A DNA stretch of 64,000 nucleotides from Psychrobacillus psychrodurans (GCF_027563345.1 NZ_JAMKBK010000003.1), one strand, 5' to 3'; positions 1 to 9,610 are shown, counted from the first letter of the stretch. Numbers and translations are program-made. Notes: generated by a model from the sequence alone, not told the origin.

Positions 1-30
1 TACTGTGCTATCTTTTCCGTTCCAATGCAT
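1..30 (-). CDS. ypiF: YpiF-like protein (DUF2487), N-terminal fragment
   Basis: Only the first ten codons (MHWNGKDSTV) lie inside the window; the gene runs off the left edge. An ATG at 28-30 is preceded by the ribosome-binding site GGAGAGG six bases upstream, just after the ypiB stop codon. In B. subtilis ypiF follows ypiB, and YpiF-family proteins begin with a similar 'M-x-W' start, so position and start agree. The identification rests on context and a very short peptide. Confidence 0.5.
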   Translation of the reverse strand, partial: MHWNGKDSTV

Positions 31-42
31 TTGTAACCTCTC

Positions 43-594
43 CTAAACCTCTTTTTGTTGTATTTGTTTCCACAATGAAGAAAGCTCCATGAATTTTTCT
101 TTGTTGTTATCATCTATCGCTTGATCAATCTGCTTTTTTAATTGTTCCACTTGAAATGAATACAAGCTTTCACTAACTATATCCTCGGCTATCAATTTAT
201 CTTTTTCACTAATCTGCAAATATTTCGGCATATATGGATTCTCTTCTAATACCGCCAAATACTCAGGACTAGGTGGCATCATTTGAAAGTTCAATTGAAT
301 GTACATATCTTCTTCTGGATGTAACCGCAAATCATGAAAGGACTTTTCAGCATCAGCAGTCATGATACTTCCTTTGTAAAAGCGAAATGGGATACCTGAG
401 GACGTCGTAACCGACATTATCATGGCTCGAGGACAATAATGCGCCTCCTCCACAAAGTGTACATTATTCAACAACGTTTCATGGCTTATCAAGTAATTCA
501 AGATCCACACGCACTCTCTTCTTTTCATCTGATACTTTTTTAAAAACCACCGAACAAATTCTTTTTTCTCACCAACTGAAACAGAAGCAGTCAC
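43..594 (-). CDS. ypiB: UPF0302 protein YpiB / ReoY, regulator of MurA turnover
   Basis: A 183-residue UPF0302 protein with the family's basic N-terminus (KKEFVRWFLKKYQMKRRE) and WILNYL segment. In Listeria monocytogenes the homologue ReoY acts with ReoM to control ClpCP degradation of MurA, the first enzyme of peptidoglycan synthesis; a similar role here is inferred by homology. The start is a GTG with the Shine-Dalgarno sequence GGAGAGG four bases upstream. It lies 20 bp downstream of ypiA and just before a ypiF-like gene, as in B. subtilis, and is probably cotranscribed with them. Confidence 0.88.
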   Translation of the reverse strand: MTASVSVGEKKEFVRWFLKKYQMKRRECVWILNYLISHETLLNNVHFVEEAHYCPRAMIMSVTTSSGIPFRFYKGSIMTADAEKSFHDLRLHPEEDMYIQLNFQMMPPSPEYLAVLEENPYMPKYLQISEKDKLIAEDIVSESLYSFQVEQLKKQIDQAIDDNNKEKFMELSSLWKQIQQKEV

Positions 595-614
595 GTAACC
601 TCTCCTTCCTTCAT

Positions 615-1859
615 TTATTCAAACATTTCAAACCATTCACTATTTTCAGGTTGAAGTTTTTGTAAAATTAACACAATATCTTTTGCCTCTGCTCTTTTCC
701 CTTCTTCTAAAAGGAAATAAACGTATTTCTCTAAAAAAGGAACATCCTCTTTATGTTCAGTATATGCAAGCTGATAAAATTCGTATGCTTTTTCGTAGGA
801 TTCTAATCTTTCATACGCAGCTGCTAAAAATGGATACATTGCAGACCATTCAAAATGCTCTTGCTTCAACGTTTCATAGAGTTCCACTAACTCCTCATCT
901 TTCTCTTCTGTTGAAAATAAGGAAGACAAAATGAAAATAGCATCCATATATTCTGGGTCAAGAGCAATTGCTTCTCTTAAAAAAGTTTCTGCTTCTTTCA
1001 CTTTACCCAATTTCAAGGAAATTTTACCTGCAAATAAATAATATTCTTTTTCATACTCATCACGAGCGATACCATCTGTAATTGCTTTTAGAGCATCCTC
1101 ATTTTTTTCCAGCATGGCATAGGTCTCAGCGAGAAGCATATAGCCTGAGAAGTAGTCAGGATCAATTTGAAGGAGATCTTCTAATTGTTTTGCAGCAGTT
1201 TCAAAATGCTGTACCTGGAAGGATGCATAGGCAGCATGGAAAAGTACGTCTGGGGCAACTTCTTTTTTCAGTGCTTCTGTATAATATGGAATCGCTTCCT
1301 CATATGCTGCCCCAGCACTATAGATTTCTGCTAGCTTAAGCGATAAATCTACTGCTTGTATAGAATCCTGATGAGGCAGTAAATCCTCCATTACTCGTGC
1401 TGCCTCTAGATATCGACCAGTTTCAAACAACAATTCACCTTTAGCATACATTAGTAAAGGTTCTTTTGGTAATAGCGTGATTGCTTCATTTATCTTTTGT
1501 TCTGCAACTTCATATAACCCAATCATTTGATAATAGTCAGCTAATGTAAGTAGGGCTTGCGGGTATGCATCGCTAGTTTTTTCGATAGTTGTTAGCATCT
1601 CTAGAGCTTCATCTTCTTTATCCATTTCTAAATAAAGCTGGGCTTGATCAATCTTCAATTGATTTTCTTCAGGAAATAAAAACTGAAGATTTTCTAAGAC
1701 AGTAATAGCCTCCTGTATAAAACCAAACTGCGTTAGTAAATCTGCAAGCTGGTATTGCTCATCTGGATCGCCATTCAATAAAAAATTATCAATCATTGTT
1801 CCTAGTTTTTCCATGTTTCCTTCTTCCATCGTCTGGATAAAAGGTGTCAAGTTGTCCAT
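615..1859 (-). CDS. ypiA: Tetratricopeptide-repeat protein YpiA
   Basis: A 414-residue soluble protein made almost entirely of TPR helical hairpins: repeated A-x-x-x-Y/F and P-E/D signatures recur about every 34 residues from residue 30 to the end (for example YEEAIPYYTEALK and KEAETFLREAIALDPEY). No signal peptide or membrane segment is visible. TPR arrays are protein-binding scaffolds. The pairing with ypiB matches B. subtilis and suggests a linked function, but its exact role is not known to me. ATG start after GGTG. A terminator upstream separates it from the aroA operon. Confidence 0.85.
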   Translation of the reverse strand: MDNLTPFIQTMEEGNMEKLGTMIDNFLLNGDPDEQYQLADLLTQFGFIQEAITVLENLQFLFPEENQLKIDQAQLYLEMDKEDEALEMLTTIEKTSDAYPQALLTLADYYQMIGLYEVAEQKINEAITLLPKEPLLMYAKGELLFETGRYLEAARVMEDLLPHQDSIQAVDLSLKLAEIYSAGAAYEEAIPYYTEALKKEVAPDVLFHAAYASFQVQHFETAAKQLEDLLQIDPDYFSGYMLLAETYAMLEKNEDALKAITDGIARDEYEKEYYLFAGKISLKLGKVKEAETFLREAIALDPEYMDAIFILSSLFSTEEKDEELVELYETLKQEHFEWSAMYPFLAAAYERLESYEKAYEFYQLAYTEHKEDVPFLEKYVYFLLEEGKRAEAKDIVLILQKLQPENSEWFEMFE

Positions 1860-1913
1860 GTTATCACCATTCTTTCATTATACCTTTATCCTACAAGAAC
1901 ATTTGTTTTTGAA

Positions 1914-1944
1914 CAAGAAAAAAACCCTCTTCTAAAAAAGAGGG
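1914..1944 (-). terminator. Rho-independent terminator of the aro operon
   Basis: Minus-strand hairpin with arms CCCTCTT and AAGAGGG around a 6-nt loop, followed by a run of at least seven T. It lies about 100 bp downstream of the aroA stop and before ypiA. Confidence 0.85.
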
Positions 1945-2046
1945 AATTTATTTTTTTCATTTATTAATGGTGTAAAACACCCGTGATGTTTAACTATAAA
2001 GGCGTTCAGCTAATGATCAGTAAGGAACCTTTCCCTAATCTAAGAT

Positions 2047-3339
2047 TCATTTGATCACACTCGAAATATCTTCAAAAAATGTAGGGTATGAAACAGCAAT
2101 ACATCCCGCATTGTCAATTGTGACAGGTTCTGTTGTTATGAGGGAAGCTACTGCAGCCATCATACCAATGCGGTGATCTCCATATGTGAGAAGATCACCG
2201 CCATGTAGTGTTGTCGGTCCCTCTATTATCATTCCATCATCTGTGGCAGTAATATTTGCTCCTAGTTTCTTCAACTCATTTACTACTGCATCAATTCGGT
2301 TCGTCTCTTTTACTTTAAGCTCTTCTGCATTTTTAATAACAGTTTTCCCGTTAGCCTGTGTAGCGAGTAAAGCTATTATAGGTATTTCATCGATAAGTCG
2401 AGGAATGAGTTCTCCTCCAATTTCTGTTCCAACTAAAGGAGAGGACTCAATTTCAATTGTCCCCATTTCTTCGTGACTACTATTTACTGCGTCATTAACT
2501 GTAAAAGAAGCACCCATTGCTTGCAGAACATCCATAATGCCTGTTCTGGTTGGATTTAATCCTACATTTGTTAAAGTTAACTTACTACTAGGAACAATTG
2601 CACCAGCTACTAGGAAGAAAGCTGCTGAGGAAATATCACCAGGTACGACAACGGCTGTTCCATTAAGCTTTTGTCCGCCAAGAAGTCTTATCGTCTTATT
2701 ATCAACGGCAATGTTCGCACCAAAGTGTTTTAGCATTTTCTCTGTATGATCCCTAGAAGTTTCTATTTCTTCAACTACTGTTTCACCGTTTGCATTTAAA
2801 GCTGCTAGTAATATTGCAGACTTCACCTGTGCACTAGCTACAGACATCTTATAGTGAATAGCTTGTAATTGAGTACCTTCTACAGCAATAGGAGTAAACT
2901 GACCATTTTCTCTCCCGATTAGCTTAGCATTCATTTGTTTTAGAGGATCTGTAACTCTTCTCATTGGACGTTTTTGGATTGATTCGTCACCTATTAATAC
3001 CGAAGATACCGATGAACCAGCTAAAATTCCAAGCATTAAGCGAGTAGTTGTCCCCGAATTCCCCGTATATAATATTTCATCAGGTTCTTTCCAGTGTGTG
3101 ATTCCCTTACTAATGATTTTTACTTTGTCACCTTCTATAGATATTTCAACTCCAAGCTTTTGAAAGCAATCAATCGTACTTAAGCAATCATCACTTTGCA
3201 AAAAGCCTTCAACTGTAGTAGTCCCTTCTGCAATAGCTCCGAACATGATAGAACGATGCGAGACAGATTTGTCCCCAGGTATACGAATGGTGCCCTCCAA
3301 TGAGGGCTGCGCATAATCTAATTTCTTGCTAGTTATCAA
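2047..3339 (-). CDS. aroA: 3-Phosphoshikimate 1-carboxyvinyltransferase (EPSP synthase)
   Basis: Sixth step of the shikimate pathway: phosphoenolpyruvate plus shikimate-3-phosphate gives EPSP. About 430 residues, the usual length. Visible motifs are the N-terminal GDKSVSHR, the PEP/glyphosate-contact region GNSGTTTRL, QKRPMRR, and the C-terminal LKVKETNRI and DHRIGMM. The start is read as TTG at 3337-3339 because GGAGG sits seven bases upstream; an in-frame ATG two codons earlier almost touches that site. It is the last gene of the aroC-aroB-aroH-hisC-tyrA-aroA operon, 12 bp after tyrA, and is called aroE in B. subtilis. Confidence 0.96.
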   Translation of the reverse strand: MITSKKLDYAQPSLEGTIRIPGDKSVSHRSIMFGAIAEGTTTVEGFLQSDDCLSTIDCFQKLGVEISIEGDKVKIISKGITHWKEPDEILYTGNSGTTTRLMLGILAGSSVSSVLIGDESIQKRPMRRVTDPLKQMNAKLIGRENGQFTPIAVEGTQLQAIHYKMSVASAQVKSAILLAALNANGETVVEEIETSRDHTEKMLKHFGANIAVDNKTIRLLGGQKLNGTAVVVPGDISSAAFFLVAGAIVPSSKLTLTNVGLNPTRTGIMDVLQAMGASFTVNDAVNSSHEEMGTIEIESSPLVGTEIGGELIPRLIDEIPIIALLATQANGKTVIKNAEELKVKETNRIDAVVNELKKLGANITATDDGMIIEGPTTLHGGDLLTYGDHRIGMMAAVASLITTEPVTIDNAGCIAVSYPTFFEDISSVIK

Positions 3340-3351
3340 GATCATTCCTCC

Positions 3352-4452
3352 TTAAGAAATATACGTCTCATACGTTGTATTATTGGCAATACAGTCTACC
3401 GCTTTAGCACGATCATCTATTGATTGAAAGCTTATGACAAGTATTCCGAAAACGTCCTCACGAGTTTCTACAATTCGTAAGTTTGTAATACTAATACTGT
3501 CTTTAGCTAAATATCCTGTAATCTCCGAAATAACACCAGGATAATCAGGTACATCAACATAAAGGTCAAAAGAGCTAAACATTGCCCCTTGTGCATTTAT
3601 AGGAAGATCATCTCTTACTCTTTTAGCGGTAGCAAAATATTCTTCTATATCACTAGAATCTGCGTATGTTAGTAAGTCCTGTAATCTACTCATTTCATTC
3701 GTCCATGCATGTAATTGATTACGTAGTTCTTTACGATTTTGAAGCGTTATATCTCTCCATACAATCGGGTTTGCAGAAGCAATTCTCGTTATGTCTCTAA
3801 ATCCCCCGGCTGCAAGTTGTTTTGTAAATGGATATAGTTCGTTTTCAAAAGATAATTGATGCACAAGTGAGGCGGCAACTAAGTGGGGGAAATGACTAAC
3901 TACAGCAGTCATATGATCATGTTCCTCTGCTCCGACTTTTACCAACTTCGCTTTCGTCACCTGCAATAAATCTATCAGAACTTGAATTCGTTCATAAGAT
4001 TCGTCTTCAAAAGGTGTGAGCAAATAATAAGCATTCTCAAAAAGAATCGGTCTGGCAGCCTCTACACCACTTTTGTGGGAGCCCGCCATGGGATGTCCAC
4101 CTATAAACGTAATGCCCTTTTCTCTTAATGAAATGGCAGCTTTCATAATTTCTTTTTTGGTACTTCCCGTATCCGTAATAATTACTTGGTTCTTTAGTTG
4201 CCATTTTGGTAATTCATTCATTAATCGGATTGTTTCACTTACTGGAGTAGCAAAAACAATTACATCCGAACACTCCGTTCCATCTTTCATGTTTATGACT
4301 ATTTCATCTATGACACCAATTCTTTTCGCTGTTCTAAGGGTATGACCATTTTCATCATACCCAATTATTTTCACATCTTTATTGCGTTTTAATCCAAGTG
4401 CTAGAGATCCACCTATTAATCCGAGACCAATAATAAAAACTGTTTGCTGCAT
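3352..4452 (-). CDS. tyrA: Prephenate dehydrogenase
   Basis: Oxidatively decarboxylates prephenate to 4-hydroxyphenylpyruvate for tyrosine synthesis, using NAD+. A 366-residue protein with an N-terminal Rossmann motif (GLGLIGGSLALGLKRN, residues 9-24), the GGHPMAGS substrate-binding segment near residue 118, and a C-terminal ACT domain from about residue 293 (YVDVPDYPGVISEITGYL), the usual site of tyrosine feedback. Its ATG overlaps the hisC stop by one base (TAATG), so the two are translationally coupled. Confidence 0.95.
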   Translation of the reverse strand: MQQTVFIIGLGLIGGSLALGLKRNKDVKIIGYDENGHTLRTAKRIGVIDEIVINMKDGTECSDVIVFATPVSETIRLMNELPKWQLKNQVIITDTGSTKKEIMKAAISLREKGITFIGGHPMAGSHKSGVEAARPILFENAYYLLTPFEDESYERIQVLIDLLQVTKAKLVKVGAEEHDHMTAVVSHFPHLVAASLVHQLSFENELYPFTKQLAAGGFRDITRIASANPIVWRDITLQNRKELRNQLHAWTNEMSRLQDLLTYADSSDIEEYFATAKRVRDDLPINAQGAMFSSFDLYVDVPDYPGVISEITGYLAKDSISITNLRIVETREDVFGILVISFQSIDDRAKAVDCIANNTTYETYIS

Positions 4453-5552
4453 TATAAGACGCCTTCCTCTTTTAGAACTTCATCTAGCTTTTCTAATAAC
4501 TCGCTATTTTGCTGTTCTGTTCCAATTGTTATACGAAGGTATCCTGGTTTCCCTAATGCATTCCCACTTCGAACGATAAACCCTCGCTTCATTAATCCTT
4601 GGAATACTACGTCACTATTAGCTTTGACTTCCATTAAGATGAAGTTTGTTTGGGAAGGAAAATAATCTAAATTTCGTTCCTCGCAATATGCCACGAATTG
4701 AGCTTTTCCAGTGTTATTTTTCTCTTTACATTGTTCTATAAACGCTTGATCTTCTAATCCAATAAGGGCTACCTGCTGACTTATAATTGTATTATTAAAT
4801 GGCTCCCGAGTTGGTTCTAGTTGAGCTATTACTTCTTCTGAACCAATCGCATAACCAATTCGAAAGCTTGCAAGTCCATAAGCTTTAGAAAATGTACGCA
4901 TTATTAATATATTTGGGTGTTTTTCTAATAATCCAAGAGAATCCTTGTAGTTATTGTCTGTTATGTATTCTGTGTATGCTTCATCTAAAACGATCAATAC
5001 ATCCTTTGGCACTTTTTCAATAAAATCTTTCAATTTATCGCTAGGTGTTAGTGTCCCTGTTGGATTGTTTGGATTACATACCCAAATGATAGCGGTGTTC
5101 TCATCAATCGCTGTAAGCATATTGTTTAAATCATGCTCCCCGTTATTTGTAAGGGCGATTTCACGAACTTCTGCTCCTTCAACAATCGCATTATGCTTAT
5201 ATTGACCGAATGTTAAATCTGCCATAATAGTATTCAACCCAGGTCGTAAAATAGCTCTTGATACGATTAAAATATTCTCGTCAGAACCATTACCAAATAA
5301 TAATTGTTTTTCAGAGATGTTTAAATGATTCGCTACAGCTGTTCTTAGGTTTGAAGCATATCCATCAGGGTAAATGGCAAAATCTAATTTCGCATTTGCG
5401 AAGTATTCTTGTACTCTTGGTGAAGCACCGTATGGATTTTCGTTAGATGCAAGTTTCGTCACTTTTTCTAAGTTATACATTTTCTTTACTTCGTCGGAAG
5501 TTTTGCCAGGCTGATATGCATGTAACCCATTAATCTGTTGTTTGAATTTCAT
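4452..5552 (-). CDS. hisC: Histidinol-phosphate / aromatic amino acid aminotransferase
   Basis: Class I/II PLP-dependent aminotransferase of 366 residues. PNNPTGT (around residue 160) and the lysine of RTFSKAYGLASFRIGY (around residue 220), which holds PLP, are both present. In B. subtilis this enzyme serves both histidine synthesis and the last transamination to tyrosine and phenylalanine, and its position between aroH and tyrA supports the same dual role. ATG start with GAGGGG. It begins only 22 bp after aroH; in B. subtilis the six trp genes lie in this gap. Confidence 0.94.
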   Translation of the reverse strand: MKFKQQINGLHAYQPGKTSDEVKKMYNLEKVTKLASNENPYGASPRVQEYFANAKLDFAIYPDGYASNLRTAVANHLNISEKQLLFGNGSDENILIVSRAILRPGLNTIMADLTFGQYKHNAIVEGAEVREIALTNNGEHDLNNMLTAIDENTAIIWVCNPNNPTGTLTPSDKLKDFIEKVPKDVLIVLDEAYTEYITDNNYKDSLGLLEKHPNILIMRTFSKAYGLASFRIGYAIGSEEVIAQLEPTREPFNNTIISQQVALIGLEDQAFIEQCKEKNNTGKAQFVAYCEERNLDYFPSQTNFILMEVKANSDVVFQGLMKRGFIVRSGNALGKPGYLRITIGTEQQNSELLEKLDEVLKEEGVL

Positions 5553-5574
5553 TTTAACCCCTCAGTTCTATAGT

Positions 5575-5937
5575 TTATTTGAGTAAATCTGGTCTTAACT
5601 GTACAGCGTTATTTAAATAAATATGTTGTATCTCTTGCTGCGGTTTTGTCGTATTTACATGCATTAGTAATCGTATACACTTTTCCAACGCTCCAGGAAC
5701 GTTCATTTCATGAGTGCACATTACTGGGACATACGCCCATCCTTCTATGCCTCGAACAGCTCTTGCAGGAAAAGCAGAAATAATATCCGTCGTAGTAGAT
5801 ATGATGACTGAAGCGATATCCTCTGGTAAAATACCATTTGATTTTGCCATTTCTTCTACAAGACGCCTAGTTTCCTGAAGTACTAATTCATTTGAATCCT
5901 CTGTTACTGTAGTTGCTCCTCTTACGCCTCTAATCAT
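5575..5937 (-). CDS. aroH: Chorismate mutase, AroH class
   Basis: Rearranges chorismate to prephenate. 120 residues, the size of the trimeric AroH-type mutase, with the diagnostic N-terminus MIRGVRGATTV (active-site arginine in RGVRG) and the C-terminal-half segment CTHEMNVPGALEKCIR. The start overlaps the end of aroB by eight bases (ATGATTAG), and the ribosome-binding site AAGGAGG lies inside aroB. It supplies prephenate to TyrA. Confidence 0.95.
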   Translation of the reverse strand: MIRGVRGATTVTEDSNELVLQETRRLVEEMAKSNGILPEDIASVIISTTTDIISAFPARAVRGIEGWAYVPVMCTHEMNVPGALEKCIRLLMHVNTTKPQQEIQHIYLNNAVQLRPDLLK

Positions 5938-7027
5938 TAGTTACCTCCTTAACCCATTGCCGCAGTTGTTCATCGGACCTTTTAATTTCTTCCACCGAAA
6001 TTATTTGCACAAATGGATTCCCAATTTCTTGAAGCAGCGCAAAATGTAGTTCTCCATTTGTCGTTTTCTTATCTTTTTGCATAAATTTAGATAAACTTTC
6101 AAATGAACACTGAAGCACATGTTCAAAATTATAGCCAAGTCTTTTCGCTAAATCATATACTTTTTTGGCATATCCTTCTTCCACATTTCCATGAAGTTCA
6201 CTTAGCATTAACGCTGGAATCATTCCAATCATAACTGCTTCACCATGCGTGATTTTACCGTAACCTACAGATGCTTCAATTGCATGACCATATGTATGAC
6301 CAAAGTTCAAGAATTTACGATAAGATTGTTCCTTTTCATCTAATTCGACAATACGAGCTTTTACTAGAATTCCTTTTTCAAGCCATTGTAATAATTCTTT
6401 ATTATTGATTGCCTTTAAGTTGGGAAGAGCAATAAATTCATCCATCCAGCTAGCATCACTGATAATCGCATGCTTTATAACCTCTGCAAGGCCAGAGCGA
6501 ACTTCTGCTTCTGGTAACGTTTTTAAGAAATGAAAATCATATAAGACTTCCGAAGGTTGATAGAAAGCCCCAATCATATTCTTTCCATTTGGGTGATTGA
6601 TCGCAGTTTTACCTCCAACGGCACTATCATGTGCTAGTATAGTTGTTGGAATTTGATAAAAAGGAATACCACGCATAAATGTTGCTGCCACAAATCCAGT
6701 CAAGTCCCCAACTGCTCCCCCTCCTAATGCGATAAGAGCAGAATTCCTTGAACAATTTTCTTCCAGCAAAAAGGTTTGGACTTGAAAATAGGATTCAAAC
6801 GTTTTGCATGCCTCACCATTTGGAACAATATAAAGTTTAAAAGACAGATTAAAATTAGTACGAACATAGTCTTCATGAAGTCTCCAAACATGTTCATCGG
6901 TGATTATCACTAGTTGATCATATTTTTTAAAATCTGCTGCTCGTCTTTCACAAAAAGATTGTAAAATATTCTCTCCTAAAAAAACTTCATAAACAGAGTC
7001 TTTCGTTTTTACTTGGATAGACATCAT
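5930..7027 (-). CDS. aroB: 3-Dehydroquinate synthase
   Basis: Second step of the shikimate pathway: cyclises DAHP to 3-dehydroquinate, using NAD+ and a divalent metal. 365 residues. The nucleotide-binding LGGGAVGDLTGFVAATFMRG region and the metal-ligand segments GLAEVIKHAI and FGHTYGHAIE are all present. The start ATG shares a base with the aroC stop (TAATGATG), and a second ATG follows directly, so initiation could use either. Confidence 0.95.
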   Translation of the reverse strand: MMSIQVKTKDSVYEVFLGENILQSFCERRAADFKKYDQLVIITDEHVWRLHEDYVRTNFNLSFKLYIVPNGEACKTFESYFQVQTFLLEENCSRNSALIALGGGAVGDLTGFVAATFMRGIPFYQIPTTILAHDSAVGGKTAINHPNGKNMIGAFYQPSEVLYDFHFLKTLPEAEVRSGLAEVIKHAIISDASWMDEFIALPNLKAINNKELLQWLEKGILVKARIVELDEKEQSYRKFLNFGHTYGHAIEASVGYGKITHGEAVMIGMIPALMLSELHGNVEEGYAKKVYDLAKRLGYNFEHVLQCSFESLSKFMQKDKKTTNGELHFALLQEIGNPFVQIISVEEIKRSDEQLRQWVKEVTND

Positions 7028-8208
7028 TAAAACCCCTTTGTATATGCTCTATGACTCTCTATATCTGCAAGTAATGTATCTATTTTATCTCCATGAAAGG
7101 TTTCTAATACCGCTTGTGCAATCTCCCAAGCAATAACTGCTTCAGCAACTACTGAAGCTGCTGGTACCGCACAGCTATCAGATCTTTCAATACTAGCCTT
7201 GAACGGTTCCTTCGTATCAATGTCCACACTTTGAAGCGGCTTATAAAGCGTAGGAATTGGTTTCATCACACCACGGACTACTATTGGCATTCCCGTAGAC
7301 ATCCCGCCTTCAAGTCCACCTAGACGATTTGTATCGCGTGTATATCCTTCTACTTCATTCCAAGAAATTTGATCATGAACTTGACTTCCAAAAAGGTTAG
7401 CCATTTCAAATCCTAATCCTACCTCTACACCTTTAAATGCATTGATGCTCATCATCGCCATTGCCAACTTGCCATCTAACTTACGATCATAATGGACATA
7501 GCTTCCAACTCCAGCTGGCATACCAGAAACGATTACCTCTACCACTCCACCAATCGTGTCTCCAGCTTTTTTTGCATTATCGATTGCCTCTACCATTCGG
7601 GCTGATGCTTCCGGATCTAAACAATATACCGGATCTGCCTCAACAATCTCACGAATTGCTTCTACTGTTTTGCCATTAGCTAGACTTAAATCGGCTTCAA
7701 TCCCACCAATTTTCGTCACATGTGCCACGATGGATATACCTAGTTTACTAAGCAATTCTTTTGCAACAGCTCCTACAGCAACTCTTACCGTAGTCTCGCG
7801 CGCAGAAGATCGCTCTAGAACATTTCGTAAATCGCGATGACCATACTTCATACCTCCAACTAAATCGGCATGACCAGGACGAGGTCTTGTAATTTGTCTT
7901 TTAATATCCTCAGGGTCTATTTCTTCTCCTAGAGGCTCAATCCCCATTATATTCGTCCAATGCTTCCAGTCATCATTATTTACAACTAGGCAAACTGGAG
8001 ATCCTAATGTTTTCCCGTGGCGTACACCTGAAGTAATAGCAACTGTATCTTTTTCAATTTGCATACGTCTTCCACGACCATGTCCACCTTGACGACGTTT
8101 TAATTCTTTATTTATGATTTCACTCGTTATTTCTAATTGGGCTGGTAACCCTTCAATAATCGCTGTTAGTTGTGGTCCATGTGACTCACCTGCAGTTAAA
8201 TATCTCAC
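7027..8208 (-). CDS. aroC: Chorismate synthase
   Basis: Final step to chorismate: trans-1,4-elimination of phosphate from EPSP with reduced FMN. About 393 residues, typical for the family. Motifs: the N-terminal TAGESHGPQLT, the signatures GHGRGRRMQIEKD and RPGHADL, and SSARETTVRVAVGAVAKEL. I place the start at a GTG (8206-8208) so that the protein begins (M)RYLTAGES as in the family, with GGGGG about eight bases upstream; an ATG 14 codons further upstream lacks family support. First gene of the aro operon (aroF in B. subtilis). Confidence 0.95.
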   Translation of the reverse strand: MRYLTAGESHGPQLTAIIEGLPAQLEITSEIINKELKRRQGGHGRGRRMQIEKDTVAITSGVRHGKTLGSPVCLVVNNDDWKHWTNIMGIEPLGEEIDPEDIKRQITRPRPGHADLVGGMKYGHRDLRNVLERSSARETTVRVAVGAVAKELLSKLGISIVAHVTKIGGIEADLSLANGKTVEAIREIVEADPVYCLDPEASARMVEAIDNAKKAGDTIGGVVEVIVSGMPAGVGSYVHYDRKLDGKLAMAMMSINAFKGVEVGLGFEMANLFGSQVHDQISWNEVEGYTRDTNRLGGLEGGMSTGMPIVVRGVMKPIPTLYKPLQSVDIDTKEPFKASIERSDSCAVPAASVVAEAVIAWEIAQAVLETFHGDKIDTLLADIESHRAYTKGF

Positions 8209-8460
8209 AGCACTTTCCCCCTTCAACTCGCTAAAGTATTTGTTTTTCACTATAACAAAATTTTAGAACAATGTATACAAAAAATGTGTAAGTATCTTTT
8301 AAAGGCTCGTTGAAAAATAAAAATCATTCCGCAACTGAAGTCAACCTTTGTTCATTGAACATTGTCTTGACTTATCTATACTTTCTTTTCATTGATCAGT
8401 TACCACTTTTCTTCCATTATTGCTGAATTCGTAAGACCTTCTATTCATTATCTTTGCTTA

Positions 8461-8494
8461 GAAGAAAAACTGTCCGGAAATTCTCGGACAGTTC
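8461..8494 (-). terminator. Terminator downstream of cheR
   Basis: Minus-strand stem AACTGTCCG/CGGACAGTT with an 8-nt loop, followed by TTTTCTTC, immediately after the cheR stop codon. Confidence 0.75.
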
Positions 8495-8497
8495 TTC

Positions 8498-9268
8498 TTA
8501 TTTTTTCCGATAAAAAAAGGTATCTTCCGTTTCAAATCCATATTTTCCTGGATTGAATATTTGCTCAGTACTACCAACAAATAGTATTCCGCCGGAACGA
8601 AGGGAATCGCTAAAGTTTTGATAAATTTGATCTTTTGCTTCCTCTGTAAAGTAAATCATAACATTTCTACAAACAATCAAATCAAAGTTTTTATCATATG
8701 TATCTTTCAATAGATTATGTTTTTTGAATGTTACCGTTCTTTTAACTGCATCACTCATCTTATAAAATGGAGTTTGGTTCTCAAAATGCTTATTCTTCAT
8801 ATCAGTTGGAACCTCGGCTAGGGAACGTTCAGGGTAAATGCCTACTTTCGCACGTTGGATTGCATTTTCATCTAAATCCGTTGCGTGTATAGCAACTTGA
8901 GTTAAAGGAACATGATTGGACAGAACCATTGCAATGGTATAAGGTTCTTCTCCAGTAGAGCACGCTGCACTCCAAATTTTTAGCCGCTTATTTGTTTCTA
9001 ATAATTTTGGAAATATTTTAGTCTGTAATATTTCCCAGCGTTTCGCATTCCGATAAAACTCCGAAACATTGATTGTCATCCTGTCTAGAAATTCATTCAT
9101 TAAATCTCTATTTGAGTCGAGAGCTTGATAAAATTCAACAAAATTTTTATATCCCTTTTTTTCATACAACGAAGTTAGTCTCCGACGCATCTGCGCCTCT
9201 TTATATGCTGCAAGATCAATGCCTGTCTTTTTCTTAATGGAATCCACAAATTTAATATAATCCGGCAA
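8498..9268 (-). CDS. cheR: Chemotaxis protein methyltransferase CheR
   Basis: Methylates glutamates on chemoreceptors with S-adenosylmethionine for adaptation in chemotaxis. 256 residues: an N-terminal helical receptor-docking domain (residues 1-75, with the basic MRRRL stretch), then a Rossmann methyltransferase domain with the SAM motif WSAACSTGEEPYT near residue 100 and DLIVCRNVMIYF near residue 198. The start is a TTG preceded by AGGGGGCG. The neighbours ndk and aroC match B. subtilis order. Confidence 0.95.
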   Translation of the reverse strand: MPDYIKFVDSIKKKTGIDLAAYKEAQMRRRLTSLYEKKGYKNFVEFYQALDSNRDLMNEFLDRMTINVSEFYRNAKRWEILQTKIFPKLLETNKRLKIWSAACSTGEEPYTIAMVLSNHVPLTQVAIHATDLDENAIQRAKVGIYPERSLAEVPTDMKNKHFENQTPFYKMSDAVKRTVTFKKHNLLKDTYDKNFDLIVCRNVMIYFTEEAKDQIYQNFSDSLRSGGILFVGSTEQIFNPGKYGFETEDTFFYRKK

Positions 9269-9558
9269 AATGATTTCGCCCCCTTCTAAAACCTATAATT
9301 AGTATATCCTATACGCAGCATTTCGAACATACTAAAAAGACAGACAAATATGAACACTTACCTACCATTTAGTTTGTTGTGTGTGAGTTTCTCGTTTAGG
9401 TCAATCCTCCTTAGATAAAACGAGTTGCCCCTCCTTTATACTCCAACCTCTCTTAAATAGATCGATATGCCATTCGAATAACAATGTATTTCTCGATTAG
9501 CAGTTATTCTCTCTCTCATTTAAGCTTAATCTCATCTCACAGCTTCTTTTTTCAGAAC
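9269..9558. other. Intergenic gap between cheR and ndk
   Basis: About 290 bp without an open frame that has a ribosome-binding site. I see no periodic repeat or strong hairpin before the ndk terminator. It presumably holds the cheR promoter, which I could not pin down. Confidence 0.5.
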
Positions 9559-9600
9559 AAAAAAAGGTTGTTTATGAATGAAGTCATAAACAACCTTTTT
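9559..9600 (-). terminator. Terminator of ndk
   Basis: Minus-strand hairpin with 15-bp arms (AAAGGTTGTTTATGA and its complement) followed by TTTTTTT, ten bases past the ndk stop. Confidence 0.88.
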
Positions 9601-9610
9601 CTATTTCTTA

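Noticed and set aside
8209..8250. A longer chorismate synthase starting at 8250
   Set aside because: The extra 14 residues are not family-like, and the GTG at 8208 restores the conserved N-terminus with a GGGGG site.
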